Assembly: GCF_004526345.1 (NCBI RefSeq)
Contig: NZ_CP038213.1
Span: forward strand, 2,480,001-2,544,000
Direction of reading: 5' to 3'
Origin: Ornithinimicrobium flavum
Lineage (GTDB): Bacteria > Actinomycetota > Actinomycetes > Actinomycetales > Dermatophilaceae
Length of the DNA stretch: 64,000 bases
Positions 44,905 to 52,257 of this stretch are shown one piece after another (the stretch's first letter is position 1; the number at the start of each line of letters is the position of its first letter). The position numbers were made by a program, and so were the translations under genes. The notes beneath the pieces were generated by a model. It saw only the letters and a list, made by a program, of their open reading frames with translations. It did not search any database and was not told where the DNA came from.

Positions 44905-45234
44905 TCAGGATCCAGTTGCCGTCGTCCACCATCCGGAGGAGACCGCTTGCTGCCACTCCTCTTCGGTCGGCACAAGCAGACCTGCATAGTGACCGTCTTC
45001 ATCGTGGTCGAAGCCCACCGCAAAGCTGATCGGCTCATCCTCGAGTCCGACAAACTGAACGATGCAATGATTGCCTCCCGGGCCGTAGAACTTCTGGACG
45101 ACGCCGGGGTGGTGGCGCACCAGAATGTGCCCACGCTGCAGCAGATCAGGGTCAGCAATTGCGAGGGTGTCCGCGGGCCCCGCGTACAACACGCGCTGCC
45201 CGACAGACACCTCGTCTGAATGCAAGAACCGCAT
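44905..45234 (-). CDS. hypothetical protein (109 aa)
   Basis: Not recognised. It starts MRFLHSDEVSVGQRVLYAGPADTLAI and has DPDLLQRGHILVRHHPGVVQKFYGPGGNHCIVQFVGLEDEPISFAVGFDHDEDGHYAGLLVPTEEEWQQA-type content with many acidic residues and no signal or membrane segment. The phrase YGPGGNHCIVQFVG suggests a small beta-barrel. It lies just downstream of IS110, so its right part could have been affected by the insertion. Confidence 0.5.
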   Translation of the reverse strand: MRFLHSDEVSVGQRVLYAGPADTLAIADPDLLQRGHILVRHHPGVVQKFYGPGGNHCIVQFVGLEDEPISFAVGFDHDEDGHYAGLLVPTEEEWQQAVSSGWWTTATGS

Positions 45235-45383
45235 GTCTCAGTCTGTCACCGAGAGCACGAAGATCGGCGGTACCGCGCGCCCTGATGGGGGGGGTACCTT
45301 CGGTGCCGGAGGTGTCGCCGCGATCGGCGCTGGACAGGAACCTCTGAGACGTGTCATACCTAAGGGGCGGTAAGGAGCACAGC

Positions 45384-45587
45384 ATGAAGTTCCGCTTGGC
45401 CCCTAAAGGGGAGCACACGATCTACATCGAGCACGGCGTCTGGTACGACCATTCGACCAAGCACATCCACGTCACTGTTCACGGCGCCAAGGGCGCCCAC
45501 TGGGCCTATGGCAAGTCCGATAAGCGCTACCTGCAGTACAAAGCGATGCTGCAGGAGGCCGGCCGCTGGCCGGAACGTATCGACTAG
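45384..45587 (+). CDS. small hypothetical protein (67 aa)
   Basis: Not recognised. ATG 45384 follows AAGGAGCACAGC. The product, MKFRLAPKGEHTIYIEHGVWYDHSTKHIHVTVHGAKGAHWAYGKSDKRYLQYKAMLQEAGRWPERID in shortened form, is rich in His, Tyr and Lys, has no hydrophobic segment, and is probably cytoplasmic. It lies in the lower-GC part of the element. Confidence 0.5.
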   Translation: MKFRLAPKGEHTIYIEHGVWYDHSTKHIHVTVHGAKGAHWAYGKSDKRYLQYKAMLQEAGRWPERID

Positions 45588-45673
45588 GGGGCGTTCAGGA
45601 CGACACACCGGCCGCGGCACGGTCGGACGCTACGCGACCGCAGCGGCATAGGTGAGTCTCGCTCGTCGGACTC

Positions 45674-46359
45674 TTGACGCCGTGGTGTGCGGGGAGTATC
45701 GTCCCGCCTCACCGGAGCGTGGAATCTCGTGCACGTTCTACTTACGCAGGGGGGGCTATTGAGATGCGGGTGCAATCCTTCGTGGGCGCACCGAACAAGT
45801 CAGGGCAGTCCACCTACTCCTTCGGAAATCGGCAAACCACATCCTGGCCGGGCAATGCGGACATCTACGGTGACTTCACATTTCTGGGCGTGCACCAGGG
45901 TACGATGCCAGCATCTGGACTTCGAACACGACCACGGATTCCATCAAGGCGGCCTACTGGCACCCGCGTAGTGTTGACTCGCAATTGTGCGCTAGCGGCC
46001 GAAGCGCCACGAAGTGCCGCTATCACATCATCAGCATTGAAGGCACGGTGTGGCTGGGCGCCCCCCCCTTCCTGACGGAAGTCTGGCCGGTGACGATGAT
46101 GAGATACCGCCCCGACCATGTCAACGACTCCTGTGACGGGTGGATAGGGGGCGACTCCGGGGGTGCGGTGTATTTCAGCCATTGGTCTGGCTCGGGTCGG
46201 GTGGCACACGGTCTCATCACAGGGTCCACAGACTCTTGCCCACCACTCTCCAAGAAGAATTATTACTCCTCAGAACTGTGGGGTGTCGGACGTTGGGGTG
46301 ACACCGCCGGCAGGTCTGTAGGTATCCCCCTCGACGGTGGCGGCTATTCATGGTACTGA
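45674..46359 (+). pseudogene. S1-like serine protease fragment, frameshifted and 5'-truncated
   Basis: The second half reads SQLCASGRSATKCRYHIISIEG..., then DSCDGWIGGDSGGAVYFSHWSGSGRVAHGLITG, where GGDSGGA is the catalytic-Ser motif of chymotrypsin-like proteases. The first half is in another frame (MRVQSFVGAPNKSGQSTYSFGN... GDFTFLGVHQG) and one extra G at 45898-45900 (CAGGGTAC to CAGGGGTAC) joins it to YDASIWTSNTTT, which may hold the catalytic Asp. No AGHC-like catalytic-His motif or signal peptide is found upstream, so the gene seems to have lost its 5' end as well. The lipoprotein gene starts 10 nt before its stop. Confidence 0.6.
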
Positions 46360-46874
46360 CGCGCAGTGAAGCGGCCCTGCGACCGTCTCGCAAGCTAGGG
46401 GGCGCGGCCTGCCTTCGACTCCTCTTGATCGGCGTCGCCGGGGCTGCCCTCGCAGGGTGCGGAGACCGGAGCAGCCCCGAGCCCGCGGCTTGGACGCTCG
46501 ACCCCACAGACGGCGTGATCTCCGCGGAGTCATTCACCGTTCCCGACCAGGTCGCGGCCGGTGACCAGTTCGACGTGACCTTCGAGGAGTCGGTGGACCG
46601 GGAGATGGTGTACGACCTCTACCACGACGACGCCGAGGTCTGGACGGCGCGCTACCAGCTGTTCCCCCCGGGATCCGGCTCCGGGTCGTCCGAACCGTCC
46701 TGGGTCGCTGCGGGCGAGGAGGTCAACATCGCCTCTGTCGGCCTGACAGGCACGGGCCCGGACCGCCTCGTCATCCCACAGGACGCAGATCCTGGACGCT
46801 ACGTGCTGTGCGTCCGCGAGGCCGTCGACCCGCCCCGGACCCGGTGCGCACCGCTGGAGGTGGTGGCACCCTGA
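46350..46874 (+). CDS. putative lipoprotein overlapping the protease fragment
   Basis: A 174-aa protein with a long N-region, a hydrophobic stretch LLLIGVAGAALAGC and lipobox ALAGC at residues ~32-36, so it should be a membrane-anchored lipoprotein. The mature part has a beta-rich look (FTVPDQVAAGDQFDVTFEESVDREMVYDLYHDD, PGRYVLCVREAVDPPRTRCAPLEVV), with Cys in VLCVRE and TRCAP that may pair. It starts inside the last codons of the protease frame, suggesting coupled expression. Not recognised as a named family. Confidence 0.65.
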   Translation: MVLTRSEAALRPSRKLGGAACLRLLLIGVAGAALAGCGDRSSPEPAAWTLDPTDGVISAESFTVPDQVAAGDQFDVTFEESVDREMVYDLYHDDAEVWTARYQLFPPGSGSGSSEPSWVAAGEEVNIASVGLTGTGPDRLVIPQDADPGRYVLCVREAVDPPRTRCAPLEVVAP

Positions 46875-46879
46875 GGGGA

Positions 46880-46990
46880 CGCGACCCCGAGCGATTGGGT
46901 CGTGCCCTGGTAGTCCATCCGGACCCGGTAGCGGCCCCTGAACCGGGCGATGCCACGAGGCAGGCGGGCCCCCGCGTCCTTCGCGCTCAC
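46880..46990 (-). pseudogene. truncated tyrosine integrase start (~36 codons)
   Basis: From GTG 46990, behind GGAGGGGGATGAC, the frame reads VSAKDAGARLPRGIARFRGRYRVRMDYQGTTQSLG in two parts (shown here in fragments: LPRGIARFRGRYRVRM, YQGTTQSLG), the arm-binding N-terminus of phage-type integrases. Homology stops at about 46880, where the lipoprotein gene ends. The catalytic domain is absent from the window. It is oriented away from ssrA and directly beside the att repeat, as for ssrA-specific integrases. Confidence 0.6.
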
Positions 46991-47016
46991 GTCATCCCCC
47001 TCCGGGTCGAGCCAGG

Positions 47017-47047
47017 GTGTGTCAGCCCTGTGTCAGTTCTGTGTCAG
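47017..47047 (+). repeat. three CTGTGTCAG-type repeats (right arm-type sites)
   Basis: Units at 47017-47025 (GTGTGTCAG), 47028-47036 and 47039-47047 (both CTGTGTCAG) recur with an exact 11-nt period. They match the pair at 40215-40234. Confidence 0.65.
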
Positions 47048-47097
47048 TTTTTCTGCCAGCTTGAGGCTACTCCTGACCACCCGTGTCCAGACGCACG

Positions 47098-47139
47098 AAA
47101 CCCCCAGATCCGCGTCCTGATGCGGCATTCTGGGGGTTG
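47098..47139 (-). terminator. terminator-like hairpin downstream of ssrA
   Basis: AACCCCCAGA (47099-47108) pairs perfectly with TCTGGGGGTT (47129-47138), with an inner CCGC/GCGG stem. In the minus-strand transcript it follows the tmRNA trailer and is followed by TTTCG. Confidence 0.55.
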
Positions 47140-47153
47140 ACGTGCGACAACTC

Positions 47154-47190
47154 GCACAGCGTGAGACACGTGGGTGGAGGTGGCGGGAAT
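47154..47190 (+). repeat. ssrA-proximal att-like repeat
   Basis: GCACAGCGTGAGACACG (47154-47170), TGGGT, then GGAGGTGGCGGGAAT (47176-47190): the 3' end of tmRNA plus its trailer. Repeated at 40131-40168 with a few differences in the middle. Confidence 0.8.
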
Positions 47191-47538
47191 TGAACCCGCG
47201 TCCGTTACCGGGAAATCAGGGCTTCTCCGGGTGCAGTGCGCTAGGGATTTTCTCGGCCCCAGGGCTCGCGCGCACACGTTCCCTGACAGGCCCAGTCACG
47301 TAGGAGTCCCGCACCGTCCCGTGACCTGACGGTGAAGCAAGTCCTCTAGCTGATGCCAGACACTGAGTCGAGGACTAGCTCAGGCTGACAGACTTCGGGC
47401 TCGCTCAGGCGGCGAGGGCGAAGTCGCTGCGCTTGGAATTGGCAGCTATTGGTTTCGCAAGGAGCGTTGACGAGATGACCTTGCATCCTCGACCCGCTTC
47501 CCCTGAAGTGCCGTGCAACGTCGAAACCGATCACCCCC
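47172..47538 (-). ncRNA. ssrA: transfer-messenger RNA (tmRNA)
   Basis: tmRNA rescues stalled ribosomes with SmpB. The 5' end GGGGGTG (47538 downwards) pairs with CACCTCC (47182-47176) as the acceptor stem; GGTTTCGAC near the 5' end and the T-arm GCGGGTTCAATTCCCGC near the 3' end are diagnostic. The tag reading frame (47446-47405, minus) encodes (A)ANSKRSDFALAA and stop. The tail encodes ACCC instead of ACCA, so the terminal A must be added after trimming. It lies beside smpB on the same strand, and the integrated element follows its 3' end. Confidence 0.96.
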
Positions 47539-47544
47539 ATGGGG

Positions 47545-47560
47545 GTGTCTCACGCTGTGC
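47545..47560 (-). other. tmRNA leader half of a precursor stem
   Basis: On the minus strand this is GCACAGCGTGAGACAC, six bases before tmRNA position 1. It is perfectly complementary over 16 nt to the trailer (47154-47169), so the precursor can form a stem continuing the acceptor helix across a small internal loop. Confidence 0.6.
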
Positions 47561-47574
47561 AGTTGTCAATCGAC

Positions 47575-47592
47575 CCGCCTCGCAGGAGGCGG
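47575..47592 (-). terminator. hairpin between smpB and ssrA
   Basis: CCGCCTC (47575-47581) pairs with GAGGCGG (47586-47592) around a GCAG loop. It may end the smpB transcript or lie in the ssrA leader; no T-run follows. Confidence 0.4.
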
Positions 47593-47651
47593 ACGTCTCA
47601 GTCTAGTGCGTCAACGCCGTCCGGTCCACGACCATTCCCCGTGCGCGTGCC

Positions 47652-48128
47652 TCAGCCGTGCTGCTTGAGGTGGGCGGACATGGCCCGCTCCGCCTCGCGC
47701 CGGTCCTGGCGCTCGCGCAGGGTCTGTCGCTTGTCGTGCAGCTTCTTGCCCTTGGCCAGCGCGATCTCGACCTTGGCCCGCCCGTCCTTGAAGTAGAGGG
47801 ACAGCGGCACGATGGTGTGGCCGGCCTGCTCGGCCTTGCTCACCAGCTTGTCGATCTGGTCACGGTGCAGGAGCAGCTTGCGCCGACGCCGGGCGGAGTG
47901 GTTGGTCCACGTCCCCTGGGAGTACTCCGGGATGTGCACCCCCTCCAGCCACAGCTCGTCCCCGTAGACGGTGGCGTAGCCGTCCACGAGCGAGGCCCTC
48001 CCCTGACGCAACGACTTCACCTCGGTCCCGGTCAGCACGAGGCCGGCCTCGACCGTGTCCTCGATGAGGTACTCGTGCCGGGCCTTCTTGTTGCTCGCGA
48101 TGAGCTTGCGACCGGTTTCCTTGGGCAT
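47652..48128 (-). CDS. smpB: SsrA-binding protein
   Basis: SmpB (158 aa) binds the tRNA-like part of tmRNA and carries it into stalled ribosomes. Visible features: [40 protein letters not shown] (OB-fold core), [26 protein letters not shown], and the basic C-terminal tail [24 protein letters not shown] that probes the mRNA channel. The start is ATG 48128. It is upstream of ssrA on the same strand, a common pairing. Confidence 0.97.
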   Translation of the reverse strand: MPKETGRKLIASNKKARHEYLIEDTVEAGLVLTGTEVKSLRQGRASLVDGYATVYGDELWLEGVHIPEYSQGTWTNHSARRRRKLLLHRDQIDKLVSKAEQAGHTIVPLSLYFKDGRAKVEIALAKGKKLHDKRQTLRERQDRREAERAMSAHLKQHG

Positions 48129-48269
48129 GACCGCCCCAGTCTACCGACCCGAGGTATGTCGTTCCTCCGGTTTGACCGGCGGCACCACCGTGGCCGTTGC
48201 GCTTGCCCGCCCTCCGGGGAGCGGGCAGGGTGAGGCGCACCGCATACCCCACCCCGAAGGAGAACCGCC

Positions 48270-48689
48270 ATGACGACCGCCCGAGACATCATGAGCACCC
48301 AGGTCCGCACCGTCTCCGAGGACCAGTCCCTGGTGGACGCCGCAGTCCTCATGCGCGACCACAGCGTCGGGGCGGTGCCGGTGACCGCCGCCGACGGCCG
48401 CCTGGTCGGCATCGTCACCGACCGGGACATCGTCGTCTCCGGGGTGGCCAGCGGCCGGGACCTGGCCGCGACCGCCGCGGGCCAGCTGGCCCAGGGCATC
48501 GTGTCGACCGTCTCCCCCGACGAGGACATCGACCGCATCGTGGCCACGATGGGCGACCAGCAGATCAAGCGGCTCGTGGTGATGGAGGGCACCCAGCTGG
48601 TCGGCATGATCAGCGAGGCCGACCTGGCACGCCACGTCGCCGACGACAAGGTCGTGGACTTCGTGAAGATGGTCTACGGTCGCGGCTGA
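48270..48689 (+). CDS. CBS-domain-pair protein
   Basis: A 139-aa protein made of two CBS motifs in tandem: DIMSTQVRTVSEDQSLVDAAVLMRDHSVGAVPVTAADGRLVGIVTDRDIV (1-53 region) and GIVSTVSPDEDIDRIVATMGDQQIKRLVVMEGTQLVGMISEADLARHV. CBS pairs bind adenosine nucleotides such as AMP or ATP. The stand-alone form is common in actinobacteria as hypoxia- or stress-related regulators; the partner is unknown. GAAGGAGAACCGCC gives a good ribosome site before ATG 48270. Confidence 0.93.
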   Translation: MTTARDIMSTQVRTVSEDQSLVDAAVLMRDHSVGAVPVTAADGRLVGIVTDRDIVVSGVASGRDLAATAAGQLAQGIVSTVSPDEDIDRIVATMGDQQIKRLVVMEGTQLVGMISEADLARHVADDKVVDFVKMVYGRG

Positions 48690-48716
48690 GCCTCCACAGC
48701 CCTGGGACCCGGGGGG

Positions 48717-50375
48717 CTAGAGCCAGGTGCGCGGGTTGACCGGCGTGCCGTTCTCCCGGGTCTCGAAGTGCAGGTGGCATCCCGTGGAGTTGCCGGTGGT
48801 GCCCACGTAGCCGATCACCTGGCCGCGGGAGACGCTCTGCCCCGACGACACCGCAAAACTCTCCAGGTGCAGGTAGCTCGTGGTCAGGTTGACCCCTCGC
48901 TGCACCCCGTGGTCGACGATGACGGTGTTGCCGCCCCCGCTGTCGAAGAACGTGCTAAAGACGACGCCGTCGGCCGCCGCCATGACCGGGGCACCGCACG
49001 GGGCACCGAAGTCCATCCCGGCGTGGAGCCGGTAGGTGCCGAGGATGGGGTGCAGCCGCATGCCGAACTCGCTGGTGACCGGACCGTTGACGGGGTAGGA
49101 CAGGGTGAAGCCCACGGGCGGGGGCTCGGGCGCCGGGGCGGGTGGCTGCGGTGCCGGGGCGGGCGGCGGCGGCGGGGTGGGCTGGCTGCGCTCCTGCTGC
49201 CGGCTGGCCCGGGCCTGGTCCTCGCGGGCCTTGCGTGCCTCCTCCTCGGCGGCAGCCTCCCGGCGTCGCGCCTCCTCGGCCGCCTGCTCGTCCTGGCGCC
49301 GCTGAGCCTCCGCGGCGGCCTGACGCTGCCGCTCGGCCTCCCGCTCCGCGGCCCGGGCCCGGGCCGCGTCCTCCTCCGCCTTCTTCCGCGCCGCCTCCTC
49401 CGCGGCCTGCCGCCGGGCCTCCTCCTCAGCCCGGAGGCGGGCCTCCTCGGCGCGGATCCGCTCGATCTCGTCGGCCTCGGCCACCTGCAACCCGTGCTTG
49501 GTGCGGGCCAGCTCGGCCAGCTGCGTCTCCAGGTCCGTGGACAGCTGCTCCTCCGCCGCGAGGTCGGCCTCGACCTTGGCCTTCTCCTGCTCCAGGGCGG
49601 CCTTGTCCTGGGCCTGCTGCGCCTCGAGCGCCTCGAGCTCGCTCTTCGCCTCGTCGGCGGCCGCGCGGGCCTGGTCCTTGGCGACCACGACGGCTTCCGC
49701 CCGCGCCAGCAGGAAGGCGATGTCCGTGCGCACGCCGGCGAGCCGGTCCTGCTCGGCCACCTGCTCGGCCTCCTGGGTCGCCAGCGACCGGATCTGCTGG
49801 TCCTGCACCCGCAGGACGGTGCGGGCCATCGCCATCCGGTCCACCGCGTCGTCCTCGCCCGAGAGCAGCTCCAGGGTCGAGGCGAGTGTCCCCATACCTC
49901 CCTGCTTGTAGTTCTCCCGTGCGATCGCCCCCACCGTGCTCCGGCTGGTCTCCTGCTCCTGGGCGTTCACGGCCAGGGAGTCCTCGATCTGGGCCTCGTC
50001 GGCCCGGGCGAGCGCGAGCTCGGTGTCGATCCGGTCGGCCTCCGCCTCGGCGTCCGCCAGGTCGAGCTCGGCCTCCTGCAGGTCGATCCGGGCCTGGTCG
50101 ACCCGTGCGGTGGTCTGCCTCAGCCGCTCGTCGGCGGCGACGAGCTCGGCCGTCGTGTGCTCAAGGTCCTCCCCCAGCTCGGCGCTGCGGCGCTCCGCGG
50201 CGGCCCGGTCCTGCGCCGTGCGTCCGGTCTGCTCCTCGACCTCGTCGATGCGGTCGCGGATCTCGTCGAGGTCCGCGGCCAGGGCCGGGGAGGACAGCCC
50301 GATCGCCCCGGCGAGGGCGAGGCTGACGGCGCGCCGGTATGAGGTGCGGCGGCGGGCGGCGGGTGGGACGGGCAT
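48717..50375 (-). CDS. secreted M23 peptidase with long coiled coil (EnvC/NlpD-like)
   Basis: A 552-aa exported cell-wall hydrolase or activator. Signal peptide 1-33 (LALAGAIGLSSPALA). Residues ~35-400 are a long coiled coil with heptad-like A/E/R content (DEIRDRIDEVEEQTGRTAQ, EAERRRRE...). A Pro-rich linker (PTPPPPPAPAPQPPAP) precedes the M23 domain ~430-552: YRLHAGMDFGAPCGAPV (zinc HxxxD) and STGCHLHFETRENG (HxH). The intact zinc ligands suggest an active endopeptidase. It follows ftsX by 10 nt, matching the FtsEX-controlled wall hydrolase arrangement of actinobacteria. Confidence 0.93.
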   Translation of the reverse strand: MPVPPAARRRTSYRRAVSLALAGAIGLSSPALAADLDEIRDRIDEVEEQTGRTAQDRAAAERRSAELGEDLEHTTAELVAADERLRQTTARVDQARIDLQEAELDLADAEAEADRIDTELALARADEAQIEDSLAVNAQEQETSRSTVGAIARENYKQGGMGTLASTLELLSGEDDAVDRMAMARTVLRVQDQQIRSLATQEAEQVAEQDRLAGVRTDIAFLLARAEAVVVAKDQARAAADEAKSELEALEAQQAQDKAALEQEKAKVEADLAAEEQLSTDLETQLAELARTKHGLQVAEADEIERIRAEEARLRAEEEARRQAAEEAARKKAEEDAARARAAEREAERQRQAAAEAQRRQDEQAAEEARRREAAAEEEARKAREDQARASRQQERSQPTPPPPPAPAPQPPAPAPEPPPVGFTLSYPVNGPVTSEFGMRLHPILGTYRLHAGMDFGAPCGAPVMAAADGVVFSTFFDSGGGNTVIVDHGVQRGVNLTTSYLHLESFAVSSGQSVSRGQVIGYVGTTGNSTGCHLHFETRENGTPVNPRTWL

Positions 50376-50385
50376 CGGTATCTCC

Positions 50386-51309
50386 TTAGACCCTGACGTG
50401 GCGCCGCAGCGCCGACCAGGCGGTGACCACGGCCAGCAGCAGCGCGCCGCCGACCAGGACAGGGGTGATGAGCCACAGGTCGGTCGTCCCGACCAGGCTG
50501 ATCAGGCCGCTCTCCCCCGCGAGCAGCTCGGACAGGAAGCCGCTGATCCCGAAGCGCACCGTGGCCCACAGCAGTCCGACCGCCAGGGCGGCGCCGACGA
50601 GGGTCGCGATGATGGTCTCCAGGATGAACGGCAGGTGGATGGAGAAGGCGGAGGCCCCGACCATCCGTTGGATCGCGGTCTCCCGGCGCCGGGTCCAGGC
50701 GGTGAGGCGGATCGTGGTCGAGATGAGCAGGACGGCGCAGACGACCATGGCGACGGCGAGGGCCAGCGCCCCCAGGCTCAGCACCTGCAGGAAGGTGAAG
50801 AGCTTGTCGACGACCTCGCGCTGGTCCTCCACCGAGTCGACGCCCGGGGCCTGCTCGAAGGCCGCGCGGATCACCTCGTACTTGCCCGGGTCCGACAGGT
50901 TGACGCGGAACGAGGCGGGGATGGACTCCTTCGGCACCGAGTCGATGACCGAGGAGTTGCGGAACTGCTCCTGGAAACGTTCGTAGGCCTGGTCGTTCGA
51001 CTCGTAGTAGACGTCGGTGACCAGCGGTCGCAGCGCCTCGAGGTCCTGCTCGACCTGGGTGCGCTGCTCGGGCGTCACCGCGCCCTGCGTGCAGCCGGCG
51101 GCGTCGGTGGAGTCGGGCGTGCACAGGAAGATCGAGACCTGGACCCGGTCGTACCAGTAGCCCTTGGCGGTGCTCACCTGCTGCTGCGCGAGCAGGCCGA
51201 TGCCCAGGAAGAAGAGCGAGACCATCGTCACCAGGACGACGGAGACGAACATCGCCCCGTTGCGCCGCAGGCCGTTGCCGACCTCGCCCAGCAGGAAGCC
51301 GGCCCTCAC
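50386..51309 (-). CDS. ftsX: cell-division permease-like protein FtsX
   Basis: FtsX (307 aa) is the membrane half of the FtsEX complex that transmits ATP hydrolysis to septal wall hydrolases. TM1 is NGAMFVSVVLVTMVSLFFLGIGLL; a large extracellular loop (about 55-165) includes VEQDLEALRPLVTDVYYESNDQAYERFQEQF; TM2-4 follow (GALALAVAMVVCAVLLIS; ETIIATLVGAALAVGLLW; LITPVLVGGALLLAVVTAW). It starts GTG 51309, overlapping the ftsE stop by 4 nt, and the M23 hydrolase follows immediately. Confidence 0.96.
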   Translation of the reverse strand: MRAGFLLGEVGNGLRRNGAMFVSVVLVTMVSLFFLGIGLLAQQQVSTAKGYWYDRVQVSIFLCTPDSTDAAGCTQGAVTPEQRTQVEQDLEALRPLVTDVYYESNDQAYERFQEQFRNSSVIDSVPKESIPASFRVNLSDPGKYEVIRAAFEQAPGVDSVEDQREVVDKLFTFLQVLSLGALALAVAMVVCAVLLISTTIRLTAWTRRRETAIQRMVGASAFSIHLPFILETIIATLVGAALAVGLLWATVRFGISGFLSELLAGESGLISLVGTTDLWLITPVLVGGALLLAVVTAWSALRRHVRV

Positions 51310-52001
51310 GGGGCGACCACCTCCCGGTAGCCACCCTCGGCCTGGTCCCGGACCACCCGGCCCTGGTGCAGCTGGACGACCCGCTTGCGGAACTGGTCAA
51401 CGATCGTGGTGTCGTGCGTGGCCATGAGCACGGTGGTGCCGGCGCGGTTGATGCGCTCCAGGATGGCCACGATCTCCTGGGAGGTGTCCGGATCGAGGTT
51501 GCCGGTCGGCTCGTCGGCCAGCAGGATCGGTGGCTTGTTGACCATGGCCCGGGCGATCGCGACGCGCTGCTGCTCACCACCGGAGAGCTCGTGCGGCAGC
51601 CGGCGGCCCTTGTCCTCCAGCCCGACCAGGGCCAGGGTCTCGGGCACCCGCTGGCGGATCTCGTGCCGCTTGGCGCCCAGGACGTTCAGGACGTAGGCGA
51701 CGTTCTGGTAGACGGTCTTGCCGGACAGCAGCCGGAAGTCCTGGAAGACGGTGCCGATCTGGCGACGCAGCAGGTGCACGCGGCGGTGCGGGAGGGCGCC
51801 GAGGTCGTGGCCGGCCACCAGGATCCGACCGGTGGTCGGCGCCTGCTCCAGGATGACCATCCGCAGCATGGAGCTCTTGCCCGAGCCGGACTGGCCGACG
51901 ACGAAGCAGAACTCCCCGCGCGTCACGTCCAGGTCCACGTCCTGCAGCGCCCAGGGGTCACCCTTGGCGTAGCGGAGGCTGACGTGCTCCAGGGTGATCA
52001 T
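51306..52001 (-). CDS. ftsE: cell-division ATP-binding protein FtsE
   Basis: A 231-aa ABC ATPase that powers FtsX. Walker A is VVGQSGSGKSSMLRMV (about residue 33), the Q-loop FQDFRLL, the signature ELSGGEQQRVAIARAMVNKP, Walker B ILLADEPTGNLDPD and the H-loop ATHD. ATG 52001 is the start. prfB, which usually precedes ftsE, is about 3.4 kb away here, separated by the M28 peptidase and aldehyde dehydrogenase genes. Confidence 0.96.
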   Translation of the reverse strand: MITLEHVSLRYAKGDPWALQDVDLDVTRGEFCFVVGQSGSGKSSMLRMVILEQAPTTGRILVAGHDLGALPHRRVHLLRRQIGTVFQDFRLLSGKTVYQNVAYVLNVLGAKRHEIRQRVPETLALVGLEDKGRRLPHELSGGEQQRVAIARAMVNKPPILLADEPTGNLDPDTSQEIVAILERINRAGTTVLMATHDTTIVDQFRKRVVQLHQGRVVRDQAEGGYREVVAP

Positions 52002-52257
52002 GGGACGAGCTCCCGGGTGCGGCTAGAGGGACAGGTGCGGTGCAGGTGACGAGTGGGGCGGCTGGGATGGCCGGGCATCACCGTAACCGACCTACGGGGC
52101 ACGGCCAAGGACCCACGCCGCCAGGCCCGGGGCCCGAAGGTCAGGCGCTGGTCAAGGGAGGGTAAAGAACGGGTAAGGAACGCGAGCGGACCCTTCCGAG
52201 CGGCGCCGGAGAGGCCTGTGGTGCGGCGGACCCCCCATCCGTCAAAGGAGACGACAC

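Larger units (their letters stand above)
40131..47190. mobile_element. decayed integrative element at the ssrA 3' end
   Basis: A ~7-kb segment bounded by ~38-bp near-identical direct repeats (40131-40168 and 47154-47190) that carry the last 15 nt of tmRNA and its trailer. Just inside both ends are CTGTGTCAG repeats with an 11-nt period, and at the ssrA end a truncated integrase start. Contents: HepT/MntA, ECF sigma factor and broken partner, IS110 transposase, protease fragment, lipoprotein and small unknown genes. No functional integrase remains, so it is probably immobile. Position at ssrA is a known hot spot for integration by tyrosine recombinases. Confidence 0.75.

Noticed and set aside
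47545..47569. ssrA promoter with TTGACA at 47569-47564
   Set aside because: No -10 element at the right distance can be seen; transcription probably starts further upstream, so no promoter is called.
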